Position numbers and translations under genes: made by a program | Part shown: piece after piece, positions 56,339 to 64,000 of the stretch | Layout: each line of letters begins with the position of its first letter | Numbering within the stretch: the stretch's first letter is position 1 | Notes under the pieces: generated by a model | What the model was told of the DNA's origin: nothing | The model's input: only the letters and a program-made list of their open reading frames with translations | Database searches by the model: none | NCBI RefSeq assembly: GCF_001612665.1 | Contig: NZ_BDAX01000035.1 | Span: 44,736-108,735, forward strand | Direction: 5' to 3' | Origin: Nocardia alba NBRC 108234 | Lineage (GTDB): Bacteria > Actinomycetota > Actinomycetes > Mycobacteriales > Mycobacteriaceae | DNA: 64,000 nucleotides

Positions 56339-57247
56339 TTATCGGTCCGCCTGCGCGTCCCACCAGGAACGCGACAGTGTTCCCGAGGCCACCAGCACCG
56401 AGGGGCCGCGCAACCAGGCGCGTCCGTCGGCGATCCCGACGCGCACCTGTCCCCCGGGTACCCGCACGGTGACCTCGCCGTTGCCGGTGCCGATCGGCAC
56501 ACCGGCGGCGGTCAGCGCGGCAGCGGCCGCCGCTACGGTTCCGGTGCCGCAGGAACGGGTCTCGCCCACGCCGCGTTCGTACACGCGCATGTCCACGGAG
56601 TTGTCGGTGTCGAGCGCGGTGAGGATCTCGACATTCACCCCGTGCGGGAACAGATCGGGGTCGAAGCCGGGGGAAACACTCAGGTCGAGCTTGGCGAGCG
56701 CGTCGACGGTCAGGCTGTCGTCGACGCAGGCCAGATGCGGATTACCGACATCGATGCCGATTCCGGGCAGTGCCCAGCCGGCCAGGGTGGCGGTGGACGG
56801 ACCGAGTTCACGGACAACGCCCATCTCGACCGTGACCTCACCGTCGGTCGGACCGGCGGCGTGCACGACAACCGGGCGAGCCCCCGCGCGGCTGCCGACG
56901 ACGTATTCGGTGCGCTGTTCGAGCGCGGTGGCGTTGAGGTAGTGCGCGAAAACCCGGACCCCGTTGCCGCACATCTCGGCGATCGACCCGTCGCCGTTGC
57001 GGTAGTCCATGAACCAGTCGTCGGCGCCGACGCCATCGGGCAGCGCGGCCAGCACGCCCGCGGCGAGCAACGCCCCGGCCTTCGCCACGCGCAGCACGCC
57101 GTCGGCGCCGAGGCCACGCTGCCGGTCGCACAGCGCGGCGACGCGGTCGGCGGTCAGGTCGAGGCGCACCTCGAGGTCGGGCAGCACCACGAAGTCGTTC
57201 TGGGTGCCGTGGCCCTTGCTGAATTCGATGTCGGACACGTCGGCCAT
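56339..57247 (-). CDS. dapF: Diaminopimelate epimerase DapF
   Basis: 302 residues from ATG 57247; a longer frame to 57391 adds TrmH shadow. The two catalytic cysteines are in IAEMCGNGVR and TRSCGTGT, and KGHGTQNDFVVL at the start and FMDYRNGDGS are family signatures. It converts LL- to meso-diaminopimelate for lysine and peptidoglycan synthesis. It starts 26 nt after the methyltransferase stop on the same strand. Confidence 0.95.
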   Translation of the reverse strand: MADVSDIEFSKGHGTQNDFVVLPDLEVRLDLTADRVAALCDRQRGLGADGVLRVAKAGALLAAGVLAALPDGVGADDWFMDYRNGDGSIAEMCGNGVRVFAHYLNATALEQRTEYVVGSRAGARPVVVHAAGPTDGEVTVEMGVVRELGPSTATLAGWALPGIGIDVGNPHLACVDDSLTVDALAKLDLSVSPGFDPDLFPHGVNVEILTALDTDNSVDMRVYERGVGETRSCGTGTVAAAAAALTAAGVPIGTGNGEVTVRVPGGQVRVGIADGRAWLRGPSVLVASGTLSRSWWDAQADR

Positions 57248-57273
57248 TCTCCTCTGCGCCCGCACCGGATCCA

Positions 57274-58110
57274 CTACCGGGCGAAGGTGCGCCGCTGCCG
57301 GGCGATCTCGTAGAGGCTGATCGCCCCCGCCGACGGCGCGCCGAGCGAGCTGGCGGTGCCGCCCATCGGGATGGTGACCAGGTCGTCGCACGCCTCGGCC
57401 CAGGCCGCGCTCATCCCGGTGGTCTCGTTGCCCACGACCAGGATCGTGGCCTCGGTGAAGTCGTGGTCGTAGATGGTGCCCGGTGCGTGTTCGTCGGTGC
57501 CCACGATCCGGGTGGGGATGCCGCGCGCCACTTGGCGGTCACGGAACTCGCGCACCTGACCGGGACCCGCCGCACGCAGCACCGGCACGGCGAACAGCGA
57601 GCCGGTCGAGGCGCGCACCGCCTGCGGGTCGAACTGGTCGGCGCCGTGGCCGGTCACGATCACGCCCGAGGCCCCGAACGCGTCGGCCGAGCGGACCAGG
57701 GTGCCGAGGTTGCCGGGTGAGTTCGGGCGATCGAACACCACGACGACCGGCGCGTCCTCACCCGGCTCACCGGGTGCGTAGTCGGCCAGGTCGGGGTGTC
57801 GCGAGACCGCGACCGCCACGACCTCCGGCACGCTCGCCGACTTCTCCCCCAGCTCGGCCATGAGTTCGGGGACGAGGCCGACCTGCGGAACGTCGGCGGT
57901 GTCGAGAATCTCGCGCGCCCAGCTCGACAGCTCGGGACCACCGAGCCGGTAGAGCAGCGTTTCCAGGGGCCAGTCATGGGCCAGCGCCTGGGTGATCGGG
58001 CGCACGCCCTGTACGAGGAACCGGCCGTCACGATGACGTTTCGTTCGGTTGTTGAGATAGGCCTGCCACACCTGCACCGAGGCGTTGCGGGTACTCACTC
58101 GTCGCGTCAC
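57274..58110 (-). CDS. TrmH/SpoU family RNA 2'-O-methyltransferase
   Basis: 278 residues from ATG 58110. An N-terminal substrate domain (NRTKRHRDGRFLVQGVRPI) precedes the SPOUT core: motif 1 RPNSPGNLGTLVRSAD with the catalytic-type Arg, motif 2 VVGNETTGM, and motif 3 IPMGGTASSLGAPSAGAI. In motif 3 the usual SLNVSxA is SLGAPSA, so the Asn that helps bind S-adenosylmethionine is replaced by Gly. It methylates rRNA or tRNA; the target is unknown. It is inserted between miaA and dapF, which are close neighbours in M. tuberculosis. Confidence 0.88.
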   Translation of the reverse strand: MTRRVSTRNASVQVWQAYLNNRTKRHRDGRFLVQGVRPITQALAHDWPLETLLYRLGGPELSSWAREILDTADVPQVGLVPELMAELGEKSASVPEVVAVAVSRHPDLADYAPGEPGEDAPVVVVFDRPNSPGNLGTLVRSADAFGASGVIVTGHGADQFDPQAVRASTGSLFAVPVLRAAGPGQVREFRDRQVARGIPTRIVGTDEHAPGTIYDHDFTEATILVVGNETTGMSAAWAEACDDLVTIPMGGTASSLGAPSAGAISLYEIARQRRTFAR

Positions 58111-58148
58111 TTTGCGCTGTCCGTCCTATCGAGTCGGGGGTTGGTTCG

Positions 58149-59048
58149 TCAGAGCAGGGCCAGCGCGGTCGCGGCGAGCTCGGGATCGGCACCGTCGACC
58201 CAGCGGACCCGGGGATCGCGGCGAAACCACGACCGCTGCCGTCGCACGTAGCGGCGGGTACCGATCAGGGTGCGTTCGCGGGCATGGTCGAGGTCGTACT
58301 CGTCGTCGAGGTAGGCCAGCACCTGGGCGTAGCCGATCGCGCGGCGGGCGGTCTGGCCTTCGCGCAGGCCCACATCGAGCAGTCCGCGGACCTCCTCGAC
58401 CAGACCGCTGTCGAACATCGTGGCGGTGCGGGTCTCGATGCGGGCGTCGAGGGCGGCGGTCTCCCGGTCGACGCCGAGAATCACGGTGTTCCAGCGCGGG
58501 GCGCCGATGGTCGGGGCCGAGGCGGCGAACGGGCGACCGGTCAGCTCGACCACCTCGAGCGCGCGCACCATGCGTCGGCCGTCGGTGGGCAGAATGGTCG
58601 CCGCGGCGACCGGATCGGCCCGGCGCAGCGCCGCGTGCAGCGCCTGCACCCCGCCCTCGTCCAGCAGCGCCTCCCAGCGGGCACGCACCTCGGGGTCGGT
58701 GGCCGGGAAGTCCCATTCGTCGAGCAGGGCCTGCACGTACATCATCGAACCGCCCACGATGACCGGGGTCTTCGCGCGCGCCATGATGTCCTCGACGACC
58801 GCGCGGGCCGCGCTCTGATAGGCGGCGACGGTGGCGGTCTCGGTGACATCGAGCACGTCGAGCAGGTGATGGGCGATCCCGCGGCGCTGGTCGGGCGGCA
58901 GTTTGGCGGTGCCGACATCCATCCCGCGATAGAGCTGCATGGCGTCGATATTGACGATCTCACCGCCGAGTTCGCCTGCGAGATCGAGCGCGAGGTCGGA
59001 TTTCCCGGTGGCCGTGGGGCCGACGACCGCGATCGGTCTGCTCGTCAC
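58149..59048 (-). CDS. miaA: tRNA dimethylallyltransferase MiaA
   Basis: 299 residues from GTG 59048, which overlaps the previous stop in GTGA. The P-loop GPTATGKS, DAMQLYRGMDVGTAK and, near the end, RYVRRQRSWFRRD fit MiaA. It adds a dimethylallyl group to A37 of tRNAs reading UNN codons. MiaB, encoded at 62206-63762, then makes the 2-methylthio derivative, so both steps are in this window. It is second in the co-directional run that starts at 59818. Confidence 0.95.
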   Translation of the reverse strand: MTSRPIAVVGPTATGKSDLALDLAGELGGEIVNIDAMQLYRGMDVGTAKLPPDQRRGIAHHLLDVLDVTETATVAAYQSAARAVVEDIMARAKTPVIVGGSMMYVQALLDEWDFPATDPEVRARWEALLDEGGVQALHAALRRADPVAAATILPTDGRRMVRALEVVELTGRPFAASAPTIGAPRWNTVILGVDRETAALDARIETRTATMFDSGLVEEVRGLLDVGLREGQTARRAIGYAQVLAYLDDEYDLDHARERTLIGTRRYVRRQRSWFRRDPRVRWVDGADPELAATALALL

Positions 59049-59818
59049 TCGTCGATTCCTTCCCGTCCGCCCGGTTGCCACACGCTCACGTCGTAGCCGA
59101 CGCCATAGGGTGCGCCCTGGTACAGGGTACGGACCCGCGGATCGGCCGAATCGGCGGCGAACAGACCACCGAGCACCTGGTAGGCGGCGCGTCCGTCGAC
59201 CAGCAGCGCCGCGCACAGATCCGGCTCCAGCGCGGCCAACCCGGCGCGCGAACCCGTGCGCAGCGCGGTGTCGAGGTCGTGCTGAACGGCGGTGGCCCGC
59301 TCGTCGAGATAGCCGGGCGAGGTCCGGGTCAAGGTCGCGGCACCGTCGGCGACGACGAGCACCGCGCACGGGTCCGGCTCACTGTCGAGTTCGGCGCGCA
59401 ACGCGGCCCCCGCCGCGGCGCAGGCGGTGGCCGAGGTGTCGGCGGCCACCAGCACGGCCCGGATCGGGATCCGGGGCGCGACCTGCTCCCGCAACCATCC
59501 GGCGACCAGGACCGGAAGCGGAAGCTGGGAGTCTGCTGGACCGGTTGCATCGTCGGCCGGACCGAGCCCGACCACCACGTCGGCCCCGAACCCACGGAAG
59601 GTTCCCCGCGTCGCCGAACCGTAGGTCCGATCATGGCTACCGACCCCGACGACGACCCACCGCTGCGCGGACGCGGCAAGCGCGGACACGGCGTCGAGGG
59701 CGGCCGCGCGCAGCACCACGGTCGGATCGTCGGGATCGCTGCCGGACACCGGGACTCGCCCACACAGTTCGGGCACCAGCATCGGCGGCGACGGGACCAG
59801 GGCCGCTATCGAGAACAC
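59045..59818 (-). CDS. LigB-like (class III extradiol dioxygenase-type) protein, Rv2728c-like
   Basis: 257 residues from GTG 59818, where homologous proteins start (FSIAALVPSPPMLVPELCG); an ATG at 59872 is an alternative. The N-terminal PSPP-x-LVPE stretch and VVVGVGSHDRTYG fit the class III extradiol dioxygenase/memo-like fold. Later segments (VLVVADGAATLTRTSPGYLDERA) also fit. The usual iron-binding His pair near the start is not obvious, so enzyme activity is doubtful. It overlaps miaA by 4 nt. Upstream, 59819-60081 holds the shared promoter region with the divergent DUF349 gene and nothing else I can support. Confidence 0.7.
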   Translation of the reverse strand: MFSIAALVPSPPMLVPELCGRVPVSGSDPDDPTVVLRAAALDAVSALAASAQRWVVVGVGSHDRTYGSATRGTFRGFGADVVVGLGPADDATGPADSQLPLPVLVAGWLREQVAPRIPIRAVLVAADTSATACAAAGAALRAELDSEPDPCAVLVVADGAATLTRTSPGYLDERATAVQHDLDTALRTGSRAGLAALEPDLCAALLVDGRAAYQVLGGLFAADSADPRVRTLYQGAPYGVGYDVSVWQPGGREGIDE

Positions 59819-60081
59819 GCCGTAACCGTAGCCGCAGCGCGCGGCGGAGCCCACATCCGGCGCGGCGCGCACGCGCGGCGGTCTGCGAGTGTCCGACGTA
59901 GTGATGCTCGCCGAGATTGCTACTGTTTTCAGGTGCGACTACCCACGTCGCCCGGGACGAAAACCCAGGAAATCCGCTCCTCGATCGTCCGGATCGATGG
60001 TTTCCTCGACTCGAACCGGGTTCAATGGGATGTGCTAGGGCGTAACCAGGCAGCCGTGACGCGCGGCAGGGACGGAGAGCA

Positions 60082-61461
60082 ATGACCGACAGCAACGGAA
60101 CCGCGAAGCCCACCCCAGGTCCGGCCCCGCGACCGTCCGGTACCCCCAAGCCCGGCGGAAAGGCTCCGCGCCCGCCGAAACCACATGCCGTGAAGCCGGC
60201 GCCGGGCCCCGATCAACCGCATCCGCACGCCGTGATCGTGCCCAGTGCCACCGACCCGGGCAAGTGGGGTCGCGTCGACGAGGACGGCACCGCCTGGGTG
60301 CGGACCGCCGAGGGTGAACGAACGGTCGGATCCTGGCAGGCGGGCGACGCCGCCGAGGGCCTGGCCCACTTCGGCCGCCGCTTCGACGATCTCGCGACCG
60401 AGGTCGCGCTGCTCGAGGCCAGGCTGGCCGCGGGCGCCGACGCCCGCAAGACCAAGGCCGCCGCGCTGGCGCTGGCCGAGACGCTGCCGACGGCGGCCGT
60501 GATCGGCGATATCGACGGCCTCACTGCCCGGCTGCAGGTGATCACCGAACACTCCGAGGAAGCCGCCGCGCACGCCAAGGAGGAGAAGGACCGCGCCCGC
60601 CACGAGCACACCGAGCGCAAAGAAGCCCTCGCCGCCGAGGCCGAGCAGATCGCCGCCGACTCCACCCAGTGGAAGGCCGCGGGCGATCGGCTGCGCGAGA
60701 TCCTCGACGAGTGGAAGTCGATCCGCGGAGTGGACCGCAAGGTCGACGACGCGTTGTGGAAGCGCTATTCCAAGGCCCGCGAGGCGTTCAACCGCAGGCG
60801 CGGCGCCCACTTCGCCGATCTCGATCGCGAACGCGCCACCGCCAAGACCCGCAAGGAAGAACTCTGCGAACGCGCCGAGGAGCTGGCCGACTCCACCGAC
60901 TGGACCGGCACCGCCGCGGTGTTCCGCGACCTGCTCACCGAGTGGAAGGCCGCAGGCCGGGCACCCCGTGAGGCCGACGAGTCGCTGTGGCGGCGGTTCA
61001 AGAGCGCCCAGGACGTGTTCTTCGCCGCCCGCAACGCGGCGGTCTCCGAGCGCGACGCCGAGTTCGACCACAACGCCGCCGCCAAGCTGGAGCTGCTGGC
61101 CGCCTACGACCACATCGACCCGGCCAACGGCGTCGACGCCGCGCGCAACGCGCTGCGCGAGCTGCAGGACAAGTGGGACGCCATCGGCAAGGTCCCCCGC
61201 GAGCGGATGCAGGAGCTCGAAGCCAAGCTGCGCGCCATCGAGAAGCGGGTCCGCGACGCGGCCGATCAGCAGTGGCGTCGCTCCGATCCCGAGGCGGTCG
61301 CGCGGGCCGCGCAGTTCCGCGAGCGGGTGGCCCAGTTCGAGGAGCAGGCCGCCAAGGCCACCGCGGCGGGCAAGAAGCGCGATGCGGAGAAGGCGCTCGA
61401 GCAGGCACAGCAGTGGCGCGAGTGGGCCGAGGCCGCGGAGGGCGCGGTCAGCAATCTGTGA
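60082..61461 (+). CDS. DUF349 coiled-coil protein (Rv2731-like)
   Basis: 459 residues from ATG 60082 (GGAGAG upstream). A Pro/Lys-rich N-terminal tail (about 1-45) is followed by KWGRVDEDGTAWVRTAEGE and then a long helical region. DUF349 units recur: WKAAGDRLREILDEWKSI, WTGTAAVFRDLLTEWKAAG, and ARNALRELQDKWDAIGKV, each with paired Trp or Leu, and the tail is a Glu/Ala/Gln coiled coil. The biochemical role is unknown. It is divergent from the miaA operon and ends at a strong terminator. Confidence 0.85.
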   Translation: MTDSNGTAKPTPGPAPRPSGTPKPGGKAPRPPKPHAVKPAPGPDQPHPHAVIVPSATDPGKWGRVDEDGTAWVRTAEGERTVGSWQAGDAAEGLAHFGRRFDDLATEVALLEARLAAGADARKTKAAALALAETLPTAAVIGDIDGLTARLQVITEHSEEAAAHAKEEKDRARHEHTERKEALAAEAEQIAADSTQWKAAGDRLREILDEWKSIRGVDRKVDDALWKRYSKAREAFNRRRGAHFADLDRERATAKTRKEELCERAEELADSTDWTGTAAVFRDLLTEWKAAGRAPREADESLWRRFKSAQDVFFAARNAAVSERDAEFDHNAAAKLELLAAYDHIDPANGVDAARNALRELQDKWDAIGKVPRERMQELEAKLRAIEKRVRDAADQQWRRSDPEAVARAAQFRERVAQFEEQAAKATAAGKKRDAEKALEQAQQWREWAEAAEGAVSNL

Positions 61462-61468
61462 GTGACGA

Positions 61469-61505
61469 AACGAAACCCCCGACCGGATCGGTCGGGGGTT
61501 TCGTT
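61469..61505. terminator. Strong bidirectional terminator between the DUF349 gene and the Rv2732c-like gene
   Basis: A perfect 17-bp stem: AACGAAACCCCCGACCG pairs with CGGTCGGGGGTTTCGTT over a 3-nt loop. It is T-rich at the end on the plus strand (GGGTTTCGTT). It serves the plus-strand gene ending at 61461 and the minus-strand gene ending at 61517. Confidence 0.9.
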
Positions 61506-61516
61506 GTCTCGCAGGG

Positions 61517-62209
61517 CTATTCGCCGTGCAGGCGCTTGCGGTCGCGGTCCTCGGCTTCGCGGGCCGCGTTGCGGCGCTGTTCCTCCGCCGCGAGTTGCAC
61601 GGCGGTACGGCTCCAGACGACGCGAACCCAATGGAAGGTGAGCACCATGATCGCGAGGGTGCCCAGGATGAGACCGATACCCGGACCCGCGCCCGAGTAG
61701 TTGCCCAGCCCCGGGGTCTGACGGTGCCAGATCGAGAGCACACCGAACACCGAGCCGACGGCCGAGCCCGCGCAGGCGATCCAGGCCAGTACCCACCGCC
61801 GGGTGGTCAGTGCCAGCAGCGAGAAGCCGACACCGAAGACGATGACCAGCCACACGAAGATGCGCGACGGCAGACCGATGTGTTCCACGCCCGCGGCATC
61901 GGTGCCGAGCAGCACGTCGAAGCCGCGCGCTGCGCCCGCGGTCGGTAGGACCAGCGAGATCAGCAGCGCGAAGACCGCGCCCGCCACCACCAGCGCCCGC
62001 GCGCCGGGGTCGATCTCACCGGCGATGCGGCGCTCGACGGCGTCGAGTTCACCGCGGAATTGTTCGAAATCCTCGTCGTTGCGCGCCGGGTTCACCGCGT
62101 GTCCGCTCCTGTCCACAGGCTGGTCGTTGGCGGGTCCCACTGTGCCATCCCCGGACGCGTCGTGCGCAGCCGACCCACTACGACCGGTAGTAGATTCGTC
62201 GTCGCTCAC
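61517..62209 (-). CDS. Conserved membrane protein (Rv2732c-like)
   Basis: 230 residues from GTG 62209, which overlaps the miaB stop in GTGA; GTG 62218 is an alternative. An acidic, disordered N-terminus (about 1-55) is followed by about four hydrophobic segments, among them LVVAGAVFALLISLVL, FVWLVIVFGVGFSLLAL and GIGLILGTLAIMVLTF, and a charged coiled tail (ERRNAAREAEDRDRKR-like). The function is unknown. It is co-transcribed with miaB and ends at the two-way terminator. Confidence 0.85.
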   Translation of the reverse strand: MSDDESTTGRSGSAAHDASGDGTVGPANDQPVDRSGHAVNPARNDEDFEQFRGELDAVERRIAGEIDPGARALVVAGAVFALLISLVLPTAGAARGFDVLLGTDAAGVEHIGLPSRIFVWLVIVFGVGFSLLALTTRRWVLAWIACAGSAVGSVFGVLSIWHRQTPGLGNYSGAGPGIGLILGTLAIMVLTFHWVRVVWSRTAVQLAAEEQRRNAAREAEDRDRKRLHGE

Positions 62210-63762
62210 GACGAGCACCCCGTGGAACAGCCGCTCTCGACCGCCTCGAGGACCGGTGCGCCGATCCGGGGCAGCCCCAGCCCGACGCCGATCGGCGCCG
62301 TTTTGGGCATCACACCCCGCTCGTGGGCATCACCGGCGGCGGTGCGCCGATGCGAGCTCACCGCGCTGTCGGCGATGAGATGGTGCGGGGCCGCCTCGGT
62401 GATGTCGACGGTGACGATGTCGCCGGGACGAATCCCGGTCACGTCGCCGGGACGGAAGTGCACCAGCCTGCCGTCGCGCGCACGACCGCTCATCCGCGCG
62501 GTCACGGCGTTCTTCTTGCCCGCGCCCTCGGCGACGAGCAGTTCCACCCGCGTGCCGATGAGCGCCTGGTTGTTCTCCCAGGAGACCTGATCCTGCAGGG
62601 CGATCAGCCGTTCGAAGCGTTCCTGCACGACCTGCTTGGGCAGCTGATCGGGCAGATCGGCGGCCGGGGTGCCGGGACGCTGGGAATACTGGAAGGTGTA
62701 GGCGCTGGTGAAGCGAGCGCGACGGACCACGTCGAGGGTCTCGAGGAAATCCTCCTCGGTCTCGCCGGGGAAGCCGACGATGATGTCGGTGGTGATCGAC
62801 GCGTGCGGCATCGCGGCGCGCACCTTGTCGATGATGGCGAGGAAGCGCTCCTTGCGGTAGGAACGGCGCATCGCTTTCAGCACCCGGTCCGACCCCGATT
62901 GCAGCGGCATGTGCAGCTGCGGGCACACATTCGCGGTGGCCGCCATCGCCTCGATGACATCGTCGGTGAACTCGGCGGGATGCGGGGAGGTGAAGCGCAC
63001 CCGCTCCAGGCCTTCGATCTGCCCGGTCGCGCGCAGCAGCTGCGCGAACGCGCCGCGGTCACGCGGCTGCTCGGGATCGACGAAGTTCACCCCGTAGGAG
63101 TTGACGTTCTGCCCGAGCAGCGTCACCTCGAGGACGCCCTGGTCGACCAGTGCCTGCACCTCGGCGAGCACGTCGCCGGGACGGCGATCCACCTCTTTGC
63201 CGCGCAGCGAGGGCACGATGCAGAAGGTGCAGGTGTTGTTGCAGCCCACCGAGATCGACACCCAGCCCGCGTAGGCGGACTCCCGCTTGGCGGGCAGGGT
63301 CGACGGGAACGCCTCGAGCGATTCGAGGATCTCCACCTGCGCCTGCTCGTTGTGGCGAGCCCGTTCGAGCAGCACCGGCAGCGAACCGATGTTGTGGGTG
63401 CCGAACACCACGTCGACCCACGGCGCCTTGCGCACCACGGTCTCGCGATCCTTCTGGGCCAGACACCCGCCGACTGCGATCTGCATGCCGGGGCGCCCCT
63501 GCTTGACCGGGACCAGCTGACCGAGCGTGCCGTAGAGCTTGTTGTCGGCGTTCTCCCGCACCGCGCAGGTGTTGAACACCATCAGATCGGGCGTCTGCCC
63601 GGTCGCGGCCTTGATATAGCCCGCTTCCTCGAGCAGCCCGGACAGGCGTTCGGAGTCGTGCACGTTCATCTGGCAGCCGAATGTGCGAACCTCATAGCTG
63701 CGCTGCGCCACAGAGCCGTGCCGCGTCGCGCCCTCTGTCGCGTCCTGAACTGTCGAATCCAC
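62206..63762 (-). CDS. miaB: tRNA methylthiotransferase MiaB
   Basis: 518 residues from GTG 63762; the frame runs to 63957 but adds an unsupported lead. The N-terminal Fe-S cysteines are Cys29 (TFGCQMN), about Cys63 (NTCAVRE) and about Cys99 (GGCLAQ). The radical-SAM CxxxCxxC is GCNNTCTFC near 173-181. A TRAM domain follows, and the C-terminus ends CSTGCSS. It adds 2-methylthio to N6-dimethylallyl-A37 in tRNA, completing the MiaA reaction. A Crp/GlxR-like site lies 27 bp before the start. Confidence 0.96.
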   Translation of the reverse strand: MDSTVQDATEGATRHGSVAQRSYEVRTFGCQMNVHDSERLSGLLEEAGYIKAATGQTPDLMVFNTCAVRENADNKLYGTLGQLVPVKQGRPGMQIAVGGCLAQKDRETVVRKAPWVDVVFGTHNIGSLPVLLERARHNEQAQVEILESLEAFPSTLPAKRESAYAGWVSISVGCNNTCTFCIVPSLRGKEVDRRPGDVLAEVQALVDQGVLEVTLLGQNVNSYGVNFVDPEQPRDRGAFAQLLRATGQIEGLERVRFTSPHPAEFTDDVIEAMAATANVCPQLHMPLQSGSDRVLKAMRRSYRKERFLAIIDKVRAAMPHASITTDIIVGFPGETEEDFLETLDVVRRARFTSAYTFQYSQRPGTPAADLPDQLPKQVVQERFERLIALQDQVSWENNQALIGTRVELLVAEGAGKKNAVTARMSGRARDGRLVHFRPGDVTGIRPGDIVTVDITEAAPHHLIADSAVSSHRRTAAGDAHERGVMPKTAPIGVGLGLPRIGAPVLEAVESGCSTGCSS

Positions 63763-63788
63763 CTGTCCAGGGTACGGGCAGGCCCGAC

Positions 63789-63804
63789 TGTGATGCGCGT
63801 CACG
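63789..63804. promoter_or_regulatory. Crp/GlxR-like site between miaB and the divergent gene
   Basis: TGTGATGCGCGTCACG matches the cAMP-receptor consensus TGTGA-N6-TCACA at all but the last base. It lies between the divergent starts at 63762 and 63939. Confidence 0.55.
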
Positions 63805-63938
63805 GTTGCGTTCGCACGATAATACGCAGAGGTAACGGGCTGACGTCCGGTTACCAGCAGGTGTCGTTTCGGCGTGCCGTCCTGGGCATGTCTTCGAAAG
63901 CCGGGCAATTCTCCAGAATGGACATAAGGTTTCTGACC

Positions 63939-64000
63939 ATGACCGACGACGCCGCACCCGCGAACGGGAACGCCGCCGCCGCAGCCACCACCGCTGCGCC
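63939..64000 (+). CDS. Start of a divergent gene, possibly a glutamate ABC transporter ATPase
   Basis: ATG 63939 opens a frame of 20 complete codons with no stop before the window ends; it starts MTDDAAPANGN and is alanine-rich. No strong ribosome site is seen (AAGG 8 nt upstream). In Corynebacterium miaB is next to gluABCD, and that operon is under GlxR, which fits the Crp/GlxR-like site here. The identity is a guess from context; the visible residues give no motif. Confidence 0.35.
   Translation, partial: MTDDAAPANGNAAAAATTAA

Overview
The window is very GC-rich DNA with dense genes, frequent GTG starts, 4-nt GTGA overlaps and actinobacterial signatures: IdeR, LexA with CGAAC-N4-GTTCG boxes, an OxyR/AhpC/AhpD block, and HflX, DapF, MiaA and MiaB. 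Gene content and order fit a mycolic-acid actinomycete, most likely Nocardia or a close relative. The genus call is inference. From memory of the M. tuberculosis map, the backbone follows Rv2711 (ideR) to Rv2733c (miaB): ideR, Rv2712c (DUF4192), Rv2714 (PAC2), Rv2716 (PhzF), Rv2718c (nrdR), Rv2719c, Rv2720 (lexA), Rv2725c (hflX), Rv2726c (dapF), Rv2727c (miaA), Rv2728c, Rv2731 (DUF349), Rv2732c and Rv2733c (miaB). Lineage-specific blocks interrupt this order.

Layout. 1-3380: a reversible lysine-acetylation pair, a GNAT/acyl-CoA-synthetase fusion (Pat-like, cut by the window edge, with a 10-copy 30-bp repeat) overlapping an AcuC-type deacetylase. 3509-8421: ideR-galE, DUF4192, a lipoprotein and a PAC2 protein. 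8506-13422: a Ski2-like helicase, then a two-gene polyamine operon (an ornithine/lysine-decarboxylase-like enzyme and a fused SpeD-SpeE protein). 13629-16004: a hypothetical gene and a TetR/SDR/tautomerase cluster with two identical operators. 16051-17965: biotin transporter bioYMN under a BioQ-like palindrome. 18146-36316: one 6,056-residue, five-module NRPS gene (C-A-T-E, C-A-T, C-A-T, C-A-T, C-A-T-TE) with no tailoring, transport or MbtH gene beside it. 36317-37022: a less GC-rich gap. 37023-40020: oxyR divergent from ahpC-ahpD, then phzF.

40017-49295: an ECF sigma factor fused to an RskA-like anti-sigma domain, DUF5134, GNAT, class III aminotransferase and Pr6Pr genes, and an HrpA helicase with an internal 21-bp repeat. 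49317-53606: nrdR, a secreted protein, a LysM-less ChiZ-position membrane protein, three LexA-box-like sites, lexA and a pirin. 53721-59818: a co-directional run (LigB-like, miaA, TrmH/SpoU methyltransferase, dapF, hflX, acyltransferase). 60082-63762: a DUF349 gene, a strong two-way terminator, a membrane protein and miaB. A Crp/GlxR-like site and the first codons of a divergent gene close the window.

The most notable items are the sigma/anti-sigma fusion, the SpeD-SpeE fusion with its decarboxylase partner, the orphan NRPS whose module 2 looks as if it lost an epimerization domain, the short-chain dehydrogenase without the catalytic tyrosine under a twin-operator TetR circuit, and three separate in-frame minisatellites in housekeeping-type genes. 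No tRNA, rRNA, CRISPR array, insertion sequence or phage gene was seen.
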